64,000 bases of DNA from assembly GCA_028554755.1 (NCBI GenBank), contig JAPTOF010000021.1, positions 943,501-1,007,500 on the forward strand. The letters run 5' to 3'. Of the stretch, positions 36,629 to 54,181 are shown piece after piece. The stretch comes from Cordia subcordata (lineage: Eukaryota > Streptophyta > Magnoliopsida > Boraginales > Cordiaceae). Each line of letters opens with the position of its first letter. Position 1 is the first letter of the stretch. Position numbers and translations under genes: made by a program. A model generated the notes under the pieces. It saw only the letters and a list, made by a program, of their open reading frames with translations, was not told the origin of the DNA and did not search any database.

Positions 36629-37951
36629 AGGATGACAATGGTACCTTTTCCCATTCCGCTCCGCAAGAGTACAGCAGAATAAGGGCAGGGTTTTTTGGCG
36701 AAAAACCCTTGATAGTGCCGGGGTGGGGTTTTCTTCCTTTACCTTGGTATAGGGGTAGGTAGGGGGAAGGGTTTATCCATCCGCTCCGCGCCCACCCTGC
36801 TATATATCTATATTTGTTACATCTTATATGTTCTTATATATTTTTAATATAGATATTATATCATTTTTTATATAGTAATAATATATTTTTATATATTTTA
36901 ATATAAACTTTTTATCAATAAAACCTTTTCTGGGTTTAGTTGTAAAAAATAACCTATTTTTAATACATTTTTATGTATTAATATGTTTTTTAAAAAAATT
37001 AAAGTTATTGACCTTGTTGACTGGTATTCCGACTAGGTATTTTTCATCCAATAGGGGCAGGAATGGTAGTATAGGAGTTTATCCCGATATAGGTCTATGA
37101 TAGAAGTAGGGGCGGGAGTTTAAGGGCCTTTTCAGCGAATTTAGTTGTTAGAGTAACTGATAGCTGTTTGAGTAATTGATAGTTGGTGGGGTAATTGATA
37201 GCTATTGTATTTTAGCTGTTAGCGGATAGCTGTTTAAGTAGATAATTGAACAAAATGTGTTCGGTAAAATTAGCTGTCAGATTAGCTGATGAATGTTAAA
37301 TGACGTAAAAGGATATTGTTATCATGTTATTATTATTGTTATTATTATTATGATAATTGTAATTACTATTACTATTATAGAAATAAGATAATATATTTTA
37401 TAATTAGATATTTATTTTCATAATCATATTTTAATATTAAGTATAACTAAGTTTTTGATAAAACATTTATATAAATATTACAAAAATTAATTTAATATAT
37501 TCAAAATTATTTTGTAAAAAAAAAGGTACAAATAAGACTTATACTTTTAGTAATGTTGATTATTATATAGAAATTGAAATTTATTTTTATATTATTTCTT
37601 ATTTATTTTTGTGAAAGAAAAGGTAAAAACATGGAGAGAGATTGGAGAAAGAATAAAAAATAAAAAGTGCAAAAACGGTAGAATTGCCAAAAAAAATAAA
37701 AATAAAAAGCTAAAAGCTACCTGAAACACTAAAATGTTTAGCTTTTGAGAAACGTTAGTTGAAACGCTAAAAATTACCTAAAAACTGTTTGAAACGCTAG
37801 TTTATCGAATAACAATAATTTAGCAAAATAGTATTTTGACTAGTCAAAAAGCTAAATGCTACTTGAAAAATTGTTACCGAACACACACTTATTAATAAGT
37901 GTAGAGTAGGGGTAAGCACACCCCGCTCCTACTCCGCCCATTGCCATCCCT
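36629..37951. mobile_element. TIR element with GGATGACAATGG ends, probably nested
   Basis: The left end AGGATGACAATGG pairs with the right end CCATTGCCATCCCT; both flanks are C/G-richer (CCGCTCC) than the AT-rich middle. This terminus is common in plant MITE-like elements. Inside, about 37122-37890, is a second AT-rich block with repeated TAATTGATAGCT motifs at its left and AAAGCTAAATGCTA at its right, which may be a separate insertion. No coding frame is seen. Confidence 0.5.
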
Positions 37952-38144
37952 AATCAATATCAATAAAATCTCTCTTCTCTGCTTTTCTATCTTCTCTTAT
38001 TTTCTCTTCTCTTTTTAGTTTTATAACATGTACTTTTTTAATATTATATATAGATATCCATTTTATGTGTATATAGATAACATATATTGATTTACCTAAC
38101 TCGAACATATACACCTTAAAATGTTGCGATGACCATGTGTATTA

Positions 38145-38287
38145 AAGTTGGGGTTGGAAAACTTTTTATTTTTTACTTAAAGGCACTTAAAAAAATACTT
38201 TTTTAATTAAAATAAATATTTTTATTAGTTTAAATTAGACTTTAAGCAAGTTTAATTAGAAAAAAAAAGCCAAACCAAACACCCTCT
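38145..38287. repeat. short MITE-like unit
   Basis: The right end, GCCAAACCAAACACCCTCT, matches the right end of the unit at 35380-35498; the left end, GTTGGGGTTGGAAAAC, is diverged. It is AT-rich and non-coding. Confidence 0.4.
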
Positions 38288-38413
38288 AAGTCCATCAAGA
38301 ATCGAGTAATATTTGTAACAAGTGCAATCTTCTACCCCTTTATCTATTTCACTTGATAGATGTTACAAAGATAAATACATTTGTAAAATGTGGCAATGTG
38401 GCATCGAGTTTTT

Positions 38414-38646
38414 GGGCCTATTTGGATGAACTTTTTTTAAAAGTGTTTTTTTTAACATTTTTTGAAAACAGTTTTTTTTTTAAAAATTGAAAATTTTGAC
38501 TTCTAAAAAAGGTTGTATTTGAGTTTTTTTTTTTTTTCAGAATTTCAACTTTTTTAGACGCTAAATCAAATAATTATTATAAATTTAATATAATTTTTTT
38601 TAAAAAATATTTTTTTTAAAAAAATAAAAATCAATCCAAACAGGTG
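38414..38646. repeat. MITE-like foldback copy
   Basis: It begins GGGCCTATTTGGATGAAC and ends CAATCCAAACAGGTGC, with the same internal order as the 35506-35734 copy. Poly-T and poly-A runs have expanded inside. Confidence 0.65.
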
Positions 38647-39133
38647 CTTTAGCCAGGCAAACAACTCTTCTGACTTTTTGCCACCAATCAAGATGCGCAC
38701 GTTTTTGGCTTAATGACAACCACCAATGGACACAAACTTGGACGTTGACATTTTTCATTCTCTTAATTAACGTTGTCTTTTTCAATGTCAAATGATAAAA
38801 TCTATAAAGACATTTATCATCACTGGCTCTTGCATTTATTTATTTTTCTAATTTTTATTTTTTGTCAAATACCAAAAAAAAAAAAAAAGGAAAGCTGAAA
38901 ATAATTTCCCAATATTTATGAATCTAATGTCTTCTTATTTGGAACATCCCCTCCTCATCAACCTCTCTTCATGCACCCAACATATTTTCCTCATGTCAAA
39001 TCCTGCGTCAATATCATTGCTTCATTGAATTTTTCCTGAAAATTAAACTTGGTCTTGGCTAGATTTATCAAGTGCGTTGGCATTGATCAAATCTGCCGAG
39101 TCCGAGATTTAATTTTTGAGGAAAACCGCAGGC

Positions 39134-41813
39134 ATGGGTGCATGTTGCTCGTGTCAAATAGGCCATTTTGAAGGTTTCCGCCCCGCTGCGGCGGATGAGG
39201 GGGAGGTAAAGGATGTTGAGGAAGAGGACTTCGTACTTAGAGGAGATCTCGGCGCGCACGTGAGGCTCCGAGGATCATCCAAGTTTGTATCCATGCATAC
39301 TCGGAAAGGGAAGAAAGGGATCAACCAAGATGCCATGACAGTTTGGGAGGTTAGAGGTTTCTTCCTCTTCTCCTCCTCCTTTTGTTTTCATGACGAGAAA
39401 CTCATCTTAGATGAAACAGGAAAATCTGTTATTTGTTAATGGATTCGATCCATGAGGATTCATGGGGTATGCATGTCGATTCTGTGGTTTGTGACTGTTC
39501 CTCATTTTTGACAAAAGATCACAAATTTAAGCATTTGACGTTAGTTTCGCTTGTGAGTCTGAAGTCTTGAACTTGTGGCCTGACGTGACATTTAGATTGC
39601 ATGGTTTCTCCCTTTTTTTCTTCCCTGTCTTTGTCGTTTTTTTTCTTTTTTATTCTGGTTCTGTAGAGACGTAAAGCCAGTTACGTGACAATTATTGTTT
39701 TGGGGAGAGTATTTCATTTTATCCTTATCTACCAAAAAAGCATAATTGGTCCAGAATCATAGTATTCAATCCAAACCCAAAAAGCCTACCAAAACTATAG
39801 TTAGCAAGCCAATCTGCAGCACTATTAACTTACTCAAGAAACACGTCCTATAAGAAAGCCCCTTCTCCGCGAACATCTTTACATGCCTCTGTCTCGGCTT
39901 TTCCTAGTCAATTTTCTTTTGATCATATATATCTGGTTTCTTTAATGAATTGATATAACTAACACAAGATATTGTTCCTCTTTCCATTTGAGATGTAATG
40001 GATTTTAGCTGTTATCATAACATTTAAATTGTAATGAATGCAAGAGTAATGTACAAGATAATGCAAAGATAAAGTCTTGTAATTGCTGACTCTCAGAACT
40101 TTACCGGAGACAAAGATATGTTCTTCTGTGGAGTATTTGATGGTCATGGCCCATCAGGCCACAAGGTCGCCCAGTATGTGCGTGATCTCTTGCCTTCAAA
40201 GCTCTCCAAAAGCTCCAATGTTAGTGGGAGTGATGTTGGCGTCGATGGCAACGAAGATAGCAATGGCGCTGATAATGAAGATAATTCTGAGCTTCAAGAG
40301 TCTAAAGATCCATTCTTTTCTTCATGGAGAGGTAGAATTCGTAAATGTTTCCGAGCGATAGATGAAGAACTTGAAGGTGATGCCATTATTGAGAGCTACT
40401 GCAGCGGTACAACAGCACTCAATGTATTTAAGAAGGTATACATTCGATATTTATAGCCTCGGTTGGAAAAACAACATAAAATTTTTAAATTTTCCCCTGT
40501 TTTGAATAATGGTTTTCCTCTCTGAAGCCAATTGTTGGAAAATTTTCAGGATGAACACTTGATAGTTGCAAACTTGGGAGACTCGCGGGCGGTTCTTTGT
40601 ACCAGGGACGAAAAAGATCAACTCACCGCTGAACAACTCACGGTTGACTTGAAACCGAATGTTCCGAGTTGGTGTTTTCTCTGTTTTCAGTTTTTTTGTT
40701 TATATTTCTAGTTTCAGTTTATTAATCTGTGACTTTGTTTCCTGATTACGCGATTCAGGTGAGGAACAACGCATCAAGAGTTGCCAGGGCAGAGTCCTGG
40801 CCATGGAAGAAGAACCAAATGTTTACAGAATATGGATGCCTGATGAGGATTGCCCAGGTCTTGCAATGGCCAGGGCTTTCGGGGATTTTTGCTTAAAAGA
40901 TTTTGGCCTCATCTCAACTCCTCAATTATTTTACAGAAAGCTGACAGAAAAAGATGAATTTGTTGTCTTAGCAACTGATGGGGTAAGGTCTCCTTACCCA
41001 TTTCTGCTCTGCTCTATATGCAGATGATGTCCTGGTTGATAAATTAATTAGATTTTGAGAATAAAGATGGATATTTTCGAAGATCACTAACGAAAAACAT
41101 AGTTGGAACTTCTAGTGTTTTCACTAAAGAGTAGCTTCTTGACCTGTGATAGTACTGCTAAGCTGGTCTGAACGTGGATCTGATACCATAGGGTTGCATA
41201 TGATCGGAAAGGATAGATTGTATTAGCTCTTCTACTTGGATTTATACAAGTCATACAACATCGTACACATGCTACAGATAAATGATAAACAACAATAATA
41301 CTTACATCCTAAACAAGAAGAGTTAGCTAAGACTCTTTCTCATTAACCAGGCAGCCTTCAACTCTTTTAATGCATCAAACCTTCCTGGCTCACTCTGGTT
41401 TGCCGTTTTACATTTAGGTATGGGACGTGTTGTCAAACAATCAAGTTATAGCTATCGTTGCTTCAGCAAAGAAGCGATCGTTGGCGGCAAAGACGCTGGT
41501 AGATTACGCTGTTAGAGCCTGGAGACACAAGCATCCAAATGCTAAGGTGGATGATTGCGCAGTTGTATGTTTGTTTTTCAAACGGCCGAGACCTCTTGTG
41601 TTGACCAAATCTCTCTCAGACGTGACTAACCTCAGTTCAGAGATCGGAAAGCAGGGGTCTGCTGGGCACAAGAAGACTGATAAAGACCTGGACACCGTCC
41701 TGAACTGTAATATCAGGGAAGCTGAAGAGGGAGGTATTGGTGACCGTAGGCGTCACCGTAGCGAAGGGAACCGGAGAAGAGCAGTGAGGAAATATAAATT
41801 TGTCGAAACCTAA
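39134..41813 (+). CDS. protein phosphatase 2C, clade E type
   Basis: Five exons (39134-39349, 40097-40435, 40550-40667, 40759-40982, 41418-41813) give 430 residues. The N-terminus MGACCSCQ fits N-myristoylation at G2 plus palmitoylation at nearby cysteines, which would tether it to membranes. PP2C motifs appear in order: GINQDAM, GVFDGHGP (metal-binding aspartate and glycine), CSGTTA, ANLGDSRAVL, LTVDLKPN, AMARAFGDF, LATDGVWDVLSN and VDDCAVVCLFF, so all metal-binding aspartates are present. It should remove phosphate from Ser/Thr of signalling proteins, using Mg/Mn. An acidic insert (GNEDSNGADNEDNSE) follows the DGH motif. The C-terminus is basic (RRRHRSEGNRRRAVRKYK). The KSCQGRV and WMPDEDCPGLAMARAFGDF features point to clade E. 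Substrate unknown. Intron 4 contains an LTR-like fragment. Confidence 0.9.
41178..41400. mobile_element. possible LTR fragment in PP2C intron 4
   Basis: GATCTGATACCA (41178-41189) is one base from the complement of a tRNA-iMet primer site, and is followed by sequence resembling the start of a minus-strand LTR. No partner repeat is seen, so this is a weak call. Confidence 0.3.
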
Positions 41814-42379
41814 GGTAGTTACCTGGAGTTACCAATTGTATCATCACAAGGAGTTCGGGGGTCGTGAAACTTGGATCTTCTCATAATATTATATACGAAA
41901 GAGACTCAACGTTCGTTGACTTGAGACAACATATTGGGATCAGTGGAGTTCCCATCCAAGAAGGGATCATGACTGTAAGAAGGGAAAAAAATGCAGAAAA
42001 AGAGAGAGAAGAAAAGGCGAAACTTTACTTGGGTGATCGATGCTTGAAGTCTTGCATACAAAACTGGTCACTCAAATTGTAATTGTACTAGCGCGAAATC
42101 TTGAAAGAATGTTTCTGTATGTGTGGCTTTTTCTTTTGTCTTGGAGCAGAAATACTAAGCGCTTGTTTGAATTGGTTTTTTTTTTTAGGAAAACGTACTT
42201 TTTTTTTCTAAACAAATTATATCAAATTTGCCATAACCATTTGATTTGGTTTCCAAAAGTTGTTAAAAAAATTCAATCCAAACGAGCCCTGAAACGCACG
42301 TTGATCATTTACTGTAGTTTACGGTAGCAGGAGATGAGTTTTTCTTAAGGTGTTTTTTGCTAAGAACCCCTTGATCGCT
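41814..42379. other. PP2C 3' region with a MITE copy (42158-42290)
   Basis: Likely 3' UTR comes first. The MITE-like unit at 42158-42290 begins GCTTGTTTGAATTGG and ends CAATCCAAACGAGCCC. It is shorter than its relatives, by internal deletion. No gene is seen. Confidence 0.5.
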
Positions 42380-43450
42380 GGTCCCTGTATTGCTAAAACT
42401 TTTTATTTATCTTCTTGTATTTTTTTTGAAACTTGCAATCGCACCCCAATTACTATTTTTCTGTTAAATCATTAACAAATTCTGCAAATTGCCCATTTTG
42501 CTATTATCATATTTTAATAAAAGTCTATTTTGCCCTCATTTTATTTTAAAAAAATGTATAAAAATAAAAAGAGGAAGAAAGATTGTCTTCTTCATCAGGC
42601 CAAGACACCCCACCCCTGTCGCCGCCACCACCCCCTTTCACCACCCCACCCCCACCATTGCTGCCACCCCTACTGCTGTCACCCCTTTCCACCAGGCTCA
42701 TCAAATTAAAGTTTTTCTACCGCGCTCATCCAAAAAAGTGATAATCTTTAAGCATTTCATCACAAACCCTATTAACAAATTATGTTTTTACATCAATAGC
42801 AACAATCTTAAAATCATCTCTCTTTTTTTGTTTTTTTTTTCTAGAGAAAGATTTAATGTTTTTTGGAAATATGATGAATCTTAAAAAAATAAATGCAGAG
42901 GGTATAGAACAGAGAAGAAGATGATTCTTGTCGACAACGGAGGGCATGATGGTGGTGATGCTAGCTACTGGTGGGGATGGGGGGTGGTAAATTTATTTAT
43001 TTATTTTTAAATATGATGAATTAATTGTTTTCTTGTTATGGGTCAACGGCGAAGGACATGGTAGTGGTGGGGGCTGTTTGTGTGGTCTGGGGGGGGGGGT
43101 AATTTTAGTTTTTATATTTTTGAAATATGATGAATCAATTAAAAAATAAACACAAGGGATATAGATTGAAGGAGAAAAGAATTCTTGTCAGCAGCGGAGT
43201 GCATGGTGGTGGTGATGGAGTTGTTGGTGGGGGTGGTGATTTTAAATTTTTTTTGAAGTATGATTAATTAATTAAAAAAATAAATGTTGAGGTATATGTG
43301 CAATTAACGGGAAAAAAAGTCCACTCTTATTTTTGGAGCATGTAACATTCTTCTCATTAAAATAGATGAAAAAATTAATGGAAGAGGGATTCATACAAGT
43401 TGTGAAAAAATACAAAATGATAAGTAGAAAGTTTTGAAAACACAGGGACC
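42380..43450. mobile_element. TIR element with internal tandem repeats
   Basis: The left end, GGTCCCTGTATTGCTAAAAC followed by TTTTTATTTATCTTCTTGTA, is the inverted partner of the right end, where TACAAAATGATAAGTAGAAA precedes GTTTTGAAAACACAGGGACC. The inverted arms run roughly 60 bases. The interior has diverged units starting with an AAATATGATGAAT motif near 42866, 43009, 43122 and 43255. Each is followed by a purine-rich part, then GGTGGTGATG-type stretches. No transposase is seen. Confidence 0.65.
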
Positions 43451-44178
43451 GGCAGCGTAAGCGTAATTTCACTGTAGAGGATCCGTCAGCCAATAAACCC
43501 TTTTTCTTACAATTTAACCTTCCTTTAGGTCAAGATCAAAGTATTTAGCCGTTGTGATTGCTAAAAGCTTAACATTGAAACTTAATTTACCAATTGATTG
43601 TAACAATTAACTAAAATCATAGTTGACCACCTAAGAAAGTTAATTGATCATTCAATACAAGTTTCATTTACAGAAACAACAATTGCAGACTAAATAAGGA
43701 AAATCCTCAGCTCGAAAATTTCCCAGGAAAACCAAAAAAAGAAAGTTATTTTAGCTCCAGCTGTTGCAAACATGAATACTAGAATAGCAGCCTGTTTGAC
43801 TAAACTTATTTGGAACTTATAAGTTACAAATAGTAAAAAATACATATAAAAAATATTTCTTTTAAGAATTTATAAACTACAAAATAAGCAGAACCAAATA
43901 GGGTCTAAGTATATATTGGTATACCCTTGTTCTACCCCATGGATATGATTGAATATTGACTTACCATTTTGTGAGGCTCTTTGATTTGTCTTCTTGTCGT
44001 GCAATTACTGTAACGTAGAGTGTTACTCCCGCTTCGAACAAATATCAAAATGACATGAGCATTCATAAATAGCTAATGTAATGCAAAGGAGTTGAACCTC
44101 TGCTTTTATTATGGAATATGCCAGAGGTACATTTTTAAGTTTCAGATGATTATAACTAGCACAACATCATCATCATCT
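43451..44178. other. intergenic DNA with a short MITE (43789-43906)
   Basis: The unit at 43789-43906 begins AGCCTGTTTGACTAAAC and ends GAACCAAATAGGGTC, similar to the 35380 unit. The right part is likely 3' UTR of the aldo-keto reductase gene. No other gene is seen. Confidence 0.45.
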
Positions 44179-48669
<4,491 letters not shown>

Positions 48670-50733
48670 TTCTCTTCGCACTCGTCTTTGATTATTACTA
48701 ACAACTTTAAAACTAAGTTTCCAGAGCGGTGCGTATTTTATGATGTTGTTGTGCATGTGAACATGTTGACACGTCGCATTTGTGTCGGGATTTCGGGAAA
48801 GCGCTTTGAATAGGCACACGTCTTGTTGCATTGTTGAGAACAATTTAGTACACGTCGAATGGAGGACGACGTAAGATAGTATTTTATTATATTTATCCCC
48901 TCTTATATCGAGCTATACGTAGTTTGATATATCAAAAAGAATTTAGGTGTGTATTTGTTCTAATTTTTTGGATATTTATAAAGTATTTTTTGTGAAAAAA
49001 TTTTTAAAATTTTGAAAACTTTAAATTAGAGTTTTTATAAAATAAAATTGAGAAATTATTTTTCTTCTTTTATTTCAGAAATACTTCTCTATGTTTTTGC
49101 AATCCAATAATATTGCTCTCAGAATATTAAAAACCTCAAGTCCTAAAATACAAAGCCTAACTATCAACTTTTTTCATTCAACAATATTTTTACTCAAAAG
49201 TTCTACTGTTAAAAGCTTTATAATTCAACTCTCACAATTAGACCAAGTAGAGTCTAAGAAATAAAATATTTATTATTTTTATATTTCAAGTAGGCATAAA
49301 TATAATAGATGATAATAGGTATTAAAAGAAAATTCTTATCTAACTTTGCCAAATACATAAGAAAAAGGGTGAATGTTATCTTTGTCCATAAATTTCAGCT
49401 TAAATTTTAAATTTTCATCTAAAGTTTTAGATTTACCTGTACAAATTATAAGCTGCAAACAAAGCAATTGAAGGGCCACAAAAAAAATCAATTGAAAAGC
49501 ATTTTTACCTTTCTGTTTATTAAGCAAAAACTTTTGAGAGAATCTAGCATCTTCTCATGATAGAAATAATAGATACAATATTTTCTTAATCATCTTTTTG
49601 TCACCGTTTAGATTGATGATTAATTTGCACGCGAACTTAATTAAGTTTTTTCTTTCTCTCTTCTTTTGGCCAGGAAATAAACGCAATTATAGAAAGTAAT
49701 AATTTGATAATGAAGAAATCTAAACTCTATGGCCCATTAAGTTTACGGTGTAGTCCAAACAACCGAAGCGGTCTTTTTGGTTGGTTTTTTGGTAAAACCT
49801 TGCCTGGGTCACAGTCCAGTAAAAAACTCCAAAATGCCTGCTATGGTCCAGTGACCCCACAAGACTGTGAAGCCCAATTCGGCTTTGGTGTAGTGCAACA
49901 AGCAAAAGGTACTACCGTGATTAATTACTATTTACAAATGCGGAGGTTAATATGATCAATTGATTTTGTAAGTATATTTACATTCATTATTGACTTAAAG
50001 TTAAATACTTTAATATTGATATAAAATAACTACAAAATATTATATATAAAGAAATATAAAGAAAGCACGCAAAGATTGAATTATATTGATTTTCCGGAAT
50101 TGGGCTACATATGATATAGGTTTGGTCTCTATTTATAGATTTTCTAAACTTGCTGGCTTCACATGCACTGTATATGTATTGATGCAGTACTGCATATGCC
50201 CTAAAAAATAATAAGTTATTAATTGCATATACATGACATTATTAATAAAGATAATGCTTATGTCGTCATGCCTATCCATATTACGTAGGAATTCACACTT
50301 AACTTGTACTTTTCACACTTGTTTGCACTTCGTTAAATAATATTTTCATAACAAAGATTAAATTTTACGCACATATATTATTAGTTTTGCATGTTTCAAC
50401 TCATCTGCTACACATAACGTCAAGATACAGCATTATATAGATCTTATACTTCTATTCAATGTATATATGAGTTTACACAACTTAATGTATGTTCTTATCC
50501 AAGTTGGAAAAAAAAAAGGCCTAATATTATGGGGAAGAATTGAAATATTATAGGTTTCATGTTCAGAATTCAAGAGTAAATAATCTTTTGATCATAGGCT
50601 TGTGATCGATAAAATTATCATAGTAATTTTGAATTATCATTGTTTTCTAGTTCAAGGGTTAAGTAAAAGAAGAAAAAAAAAAAGAAAAAGTAAGAACTTA
50701 CAATGTTCATAACAACATTGGACTAGTGTATCG
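48670..50733. other. intergenic DNA and AKR promoter
   Basis: The left part is the leader and promoter of the AKR gene. The rest is AT-rich. A frame at 49704-49955 shows no family resemblance. No gene is supported. Confidence 0.5.
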
Positions 50734-50953
50734 GTTCGTTTGGATTGACTTTTTTCAAAATCGTTTTTTTCAAAAACTTTTGAAAAATAAATTTTTTAGA
50801 AACTAAAAATTCTGGCTTCTAAAAAAAGCTGTATTTGAGCTTTTTCCAAAATTTCAACTTTTTTAGAAACCAAATCAAATAGTTATTGCAAATTTAATAT
50901 AATTTTTTCAAAAAAAAAAAAAAATTTTTCTTAAAAAAAAACCAATCCAAACT
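50734..50953. repeat. MITE-like foldback copy
   Basis: It begins GTTCGTTTGGATTGAC and ends AAACCAATCCAAAC, and contains CAAATCAAATAGTTATTGC as in the 35506 copy. Confidence 0.7.
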
Positions 50954-52436
50954 TTGACAAGGGAAGACTTTGAAGGGCGAGTAATAAATCTCGAAGTTCA
51001 CCAAAATTGTTTCGGTAGTTCCAGACTTGCAAAAAAGGCAAGGGTAAGACTTATTATCCCATAACAAACTTTAACGCTCAAGTTAGCAAAAGTTTTATAG
51101 GGACAACTGTATGCAAAGATGGCTTATCTTTACAAGAGCATAGACAGCTATACTTATAACTAGTCGAGGATATTGGTGACATGATGGCCATCGTTTCCAC
51201 CGTCCTTGAGTCAATTCAAGGTTGGGCTAACTAGCCATTAGGTTCCTAAGGTGTCAGGACATCAGGTTTACCAAAGTGTTGCCACTCTACACCGCTCTTC
51301 TTACATTTCTGAGGTTGGGAGGCTCTATCATTTGTAATGATGACTTCCTCTCTTGATAATTTGAGACTCCCGGCACAAGAGTGGCTTTCGTGGTCTGCAC
51401 CACACTTCCCGAACCTCTCTTGCCACACTAGTTGTTTTAAGAAGGCATACAGTATCGATGCCTAGGACACTCAGCATATTTTTCGTGCGTACGCATGAGA
51501 CGCTATTTAAACCCCTAATTGAAGAGCAACCATCTAATTGGTTTGAAATATTTAAGTGATGATAGCTCCAAATACATGTGAAGCTCACTCTTTATTTCAT
51601 CAATACTAGTCCTGATATCGTTAGAAGAACAATCTTCTAAAATCATTTTCTTGATGGAAGACATACAAGGACCAGTCAAATAGCTAAATTATTAGTGTAC
51701 TAAAGAATGCTTGGATCCTACGTAAACACTGTCACTTCTCATTCAACTTGATTATAGATGTGCTCTCTTACGTCTCATCTTTTTCATGAATTTAATGGTT
51801 TATAAATCTTCAATGCAAAAGCAAACTACAACTTGTTAAATATTATTATATAATTCAGAAGGTATCGGAGAGAGAACAAATCATATTTGAGTAGTCACAG
51901 ATTTGGTGCCATCACGTTACATATCGGAATTTATACTCAACTATCGGGCAGATTGATATATCAAACAAGGTTACAGGCCGTTGGAAAAGGTGTTCGTAGA
52001 TGTTGATGATAGTCACCCTCCCCGGTGTTGAGTTTGGCGAGTGAATTGAACAACTTTGGCCTTACTCTCTCGTTAGCCGCTCACATTAGTCACATCTTAA
52101 AAGACCTTCCGAAGTCGATGAAGACTTTCTTAGAAAATGAAGTGTAAAAAGTCTCATTCCAAAATAATTCTCAATTAACTCGCCCAGCCTAAAGAAAACA
52201 AAATTCAGATTCAAATGGTTGTATTCCATTTTATTGATATTTTAGTAGTTAATATGAGGATAAAAATGGGTGGCAAATTTCCAGCAGAGATGTCCGGAAA
52301 CAGAGAGAGGAAATGACCATCTTGAGCTTGCAAACAACAAATTTAATCATCAACAGAGCAACTGTATAGCTCAATTATCTGGGGCTCACCACCTAGCCTC
52401 CAGAAGTTAACACTTTAGTTAGAATGTGCGACAACG
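50954..52436. other. gene-free region, possibly decayed transposon body
   Basis: I see no gene. It is less AT-rich than the surrounding DNA and may be decayed upstream parts of the LINE-type relic at 52437, but no domain is readable. Confidence 0.35.
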
Positions 52437-52600
52437 GTGAATTCTCTTTGCAACATGTGTATGTATAAGCAAACCGTAACGCTGATTGGTTAGCCAATTA
52501 TGGAATCCATGTGTCTATGGGTGCGCACATCTTAGAAGAACCTCCTCAGAAGTTGAGACCAATGATCGAAGAGAATAGGTGAGGAATGATGACCTGGCCA
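52437..52600 (+). pseudogene. LINE-type RNase H fragment, broken
   Basis: The frame reads HVYV, stop, ANRNADWLANYG, then GAHILEEPPQKLR. This is the end of the RNase H domain found in plant non-LTR retrotransposons and related RNase H-like proteins (H-x-YREANR-x-ADWLAN). An in-frame stop replaces the R-E region. No reverse transcriptase remains nearby. Confidence 0.65.
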
Positions 52601-53004
52601 AAGATTAGTCAATATGTAATCGACTTAGTCTCCGAAGGGGAAAAAAAACCAAGGGAGCATCATGCACCCCCCAAGAACCATAACATGAGATCAAGCAAGA
52701 ATCTGTTCAAATATTTGATAAAAGCCTCTCATGCCAGTGGGCCACTGATGTCCATTCATTTTTGAAACTTTGATCCAAAAACTTCCAAAACCCTAATTCA
52801 GGAGGCTCAGAGCTCAGTCCATATCTACCCCCCCATAAAAGTTTTCGTCTTTTACACTTCCCGAAACAAGCATGTTGAAAATGAAAGAAACTTGTGAAAA
52901 AGCAACCAACGCCTTTCCTACACCAAGACAACTTGTCTCCCAGTGCTAGCAAAAGTTTGCCATCCCCTGATATTAAGCATGTTAACTTTGGGGGTATCAT
53001 ATTT

Positions 53005-53950
53005 GAGAGTGATGCAGAAATAATCTTGAAAAGTAATTGTTTTTCGACACTCAAGCTGTCAATTGAATAATAAAGCCAATCGTGGAGGATATCCGAAATA
53101 TTATTACTATAAGCTCCTTCATCCTTCCAATGCTTTTTAGAAGCTTAAAATTCGTCTTAAGATTTATTTGCCCATGCGCAATATTATTACTATAAGCTCT
53201 TTCATCTTCCAATGCTTTAGAAGCTTAAAATTGGTCTTAAGATTTATTTGCCCTTGGACTGGACTTCTAATATCCCATTTCACTTCCTTTCCCTTTTACT
53301 CAAGATTTTCACCCCACCGGGGTAGGGTGACCAAGCTTGTTGTTTCCCTTATCTCTTGCCCCACTCCCCTCTCCTCTCCCCTGCAACCCCCCCCCCCCCC
53401 CACATAATAATAATAATTGCATTGGTACGTTTCATAGACATAGATACCCTTATATTTCAGGTAAGAAAACTATTCATATAATTATATTAAATTATATGTG
53501 TGAGAGCAACGCAGAAATAGTCTTCAAAGCATACGTTCAATTGAACAGTAAAGCCAATTGTACAAGATATCCGAAATATTATTACTATAAGCTCCTTCAT
53601 CTTCCAATGCATGAAAAGGTCCACTAATCAAGTTTGTAATTCAATTGTTAAAGTTTGTCTTAGGAATTATTTGCCCATGGACTAGACTTTTAATACCCCA
53701 TTTCATTTACTTTTCCTTTTCTACTCAAGATTTTCACCCAGCTGACGTAGGGTGACGAAGCTTGTTGTTTCCTTTGATTTATCTATACTTATCTTGCCGC
53801 ACAGAAAAAAAAAAAAAAGAAGAAGAAGAAAAAGAAAAAGAAAATAAAAAAAAGGAAAAAATCAGTTTGGGTACCTTTCATAGACTTAGATCCCCTTATT
53901 TTCGGCTAAGGAAACCGTTCACATAAATATATTAAATTATTGATAAAATC
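53005..53950. repeat. ~0.45-kb tandem duplication with an internal 83-bp repeat
   Basis: Unit 1 starts near 53005 and unit 2 near 53502. Both run through GCAGAAATA, TATCCGAAATATTATTAC, TAAGCTCCTTCATC, CTCAAGATTTTCACCC and AAGCTTGTTGTTTCC in the same order. In unit 1 the ATATTATTACTATAAGCTC part is itself doubled (53098 and 53181). Poly-C (~53389-53401) and A/G runs (~53807-53860) occupy the same relative place in each. Confidence 0.75.
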
Positions 53951-54181
53951 ATGATACAAATATAAAAGTAAAACTAAGTAAATTTATCAATATTAATTAA
54001 CTCGCGTTAGATATTGCAAAAGGACCCTAATCCTTTCATTTCCTATGTCATAGTACTTGGAACAATTAAGAGACATAGTATTAACAATGTCCCCCAAAGT
54101 TCTAAATTAAAAATATAAGCCAACCACAACAGAGAGTTTTACATTACATATATATATTAATAGAATTAGGTTGAGAGATTA

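Noticed and set aside
49704..49955. 83-codon plus-strand frame
   Set aside because: There is no recognisable motif, no splice partner and no relatives I know.
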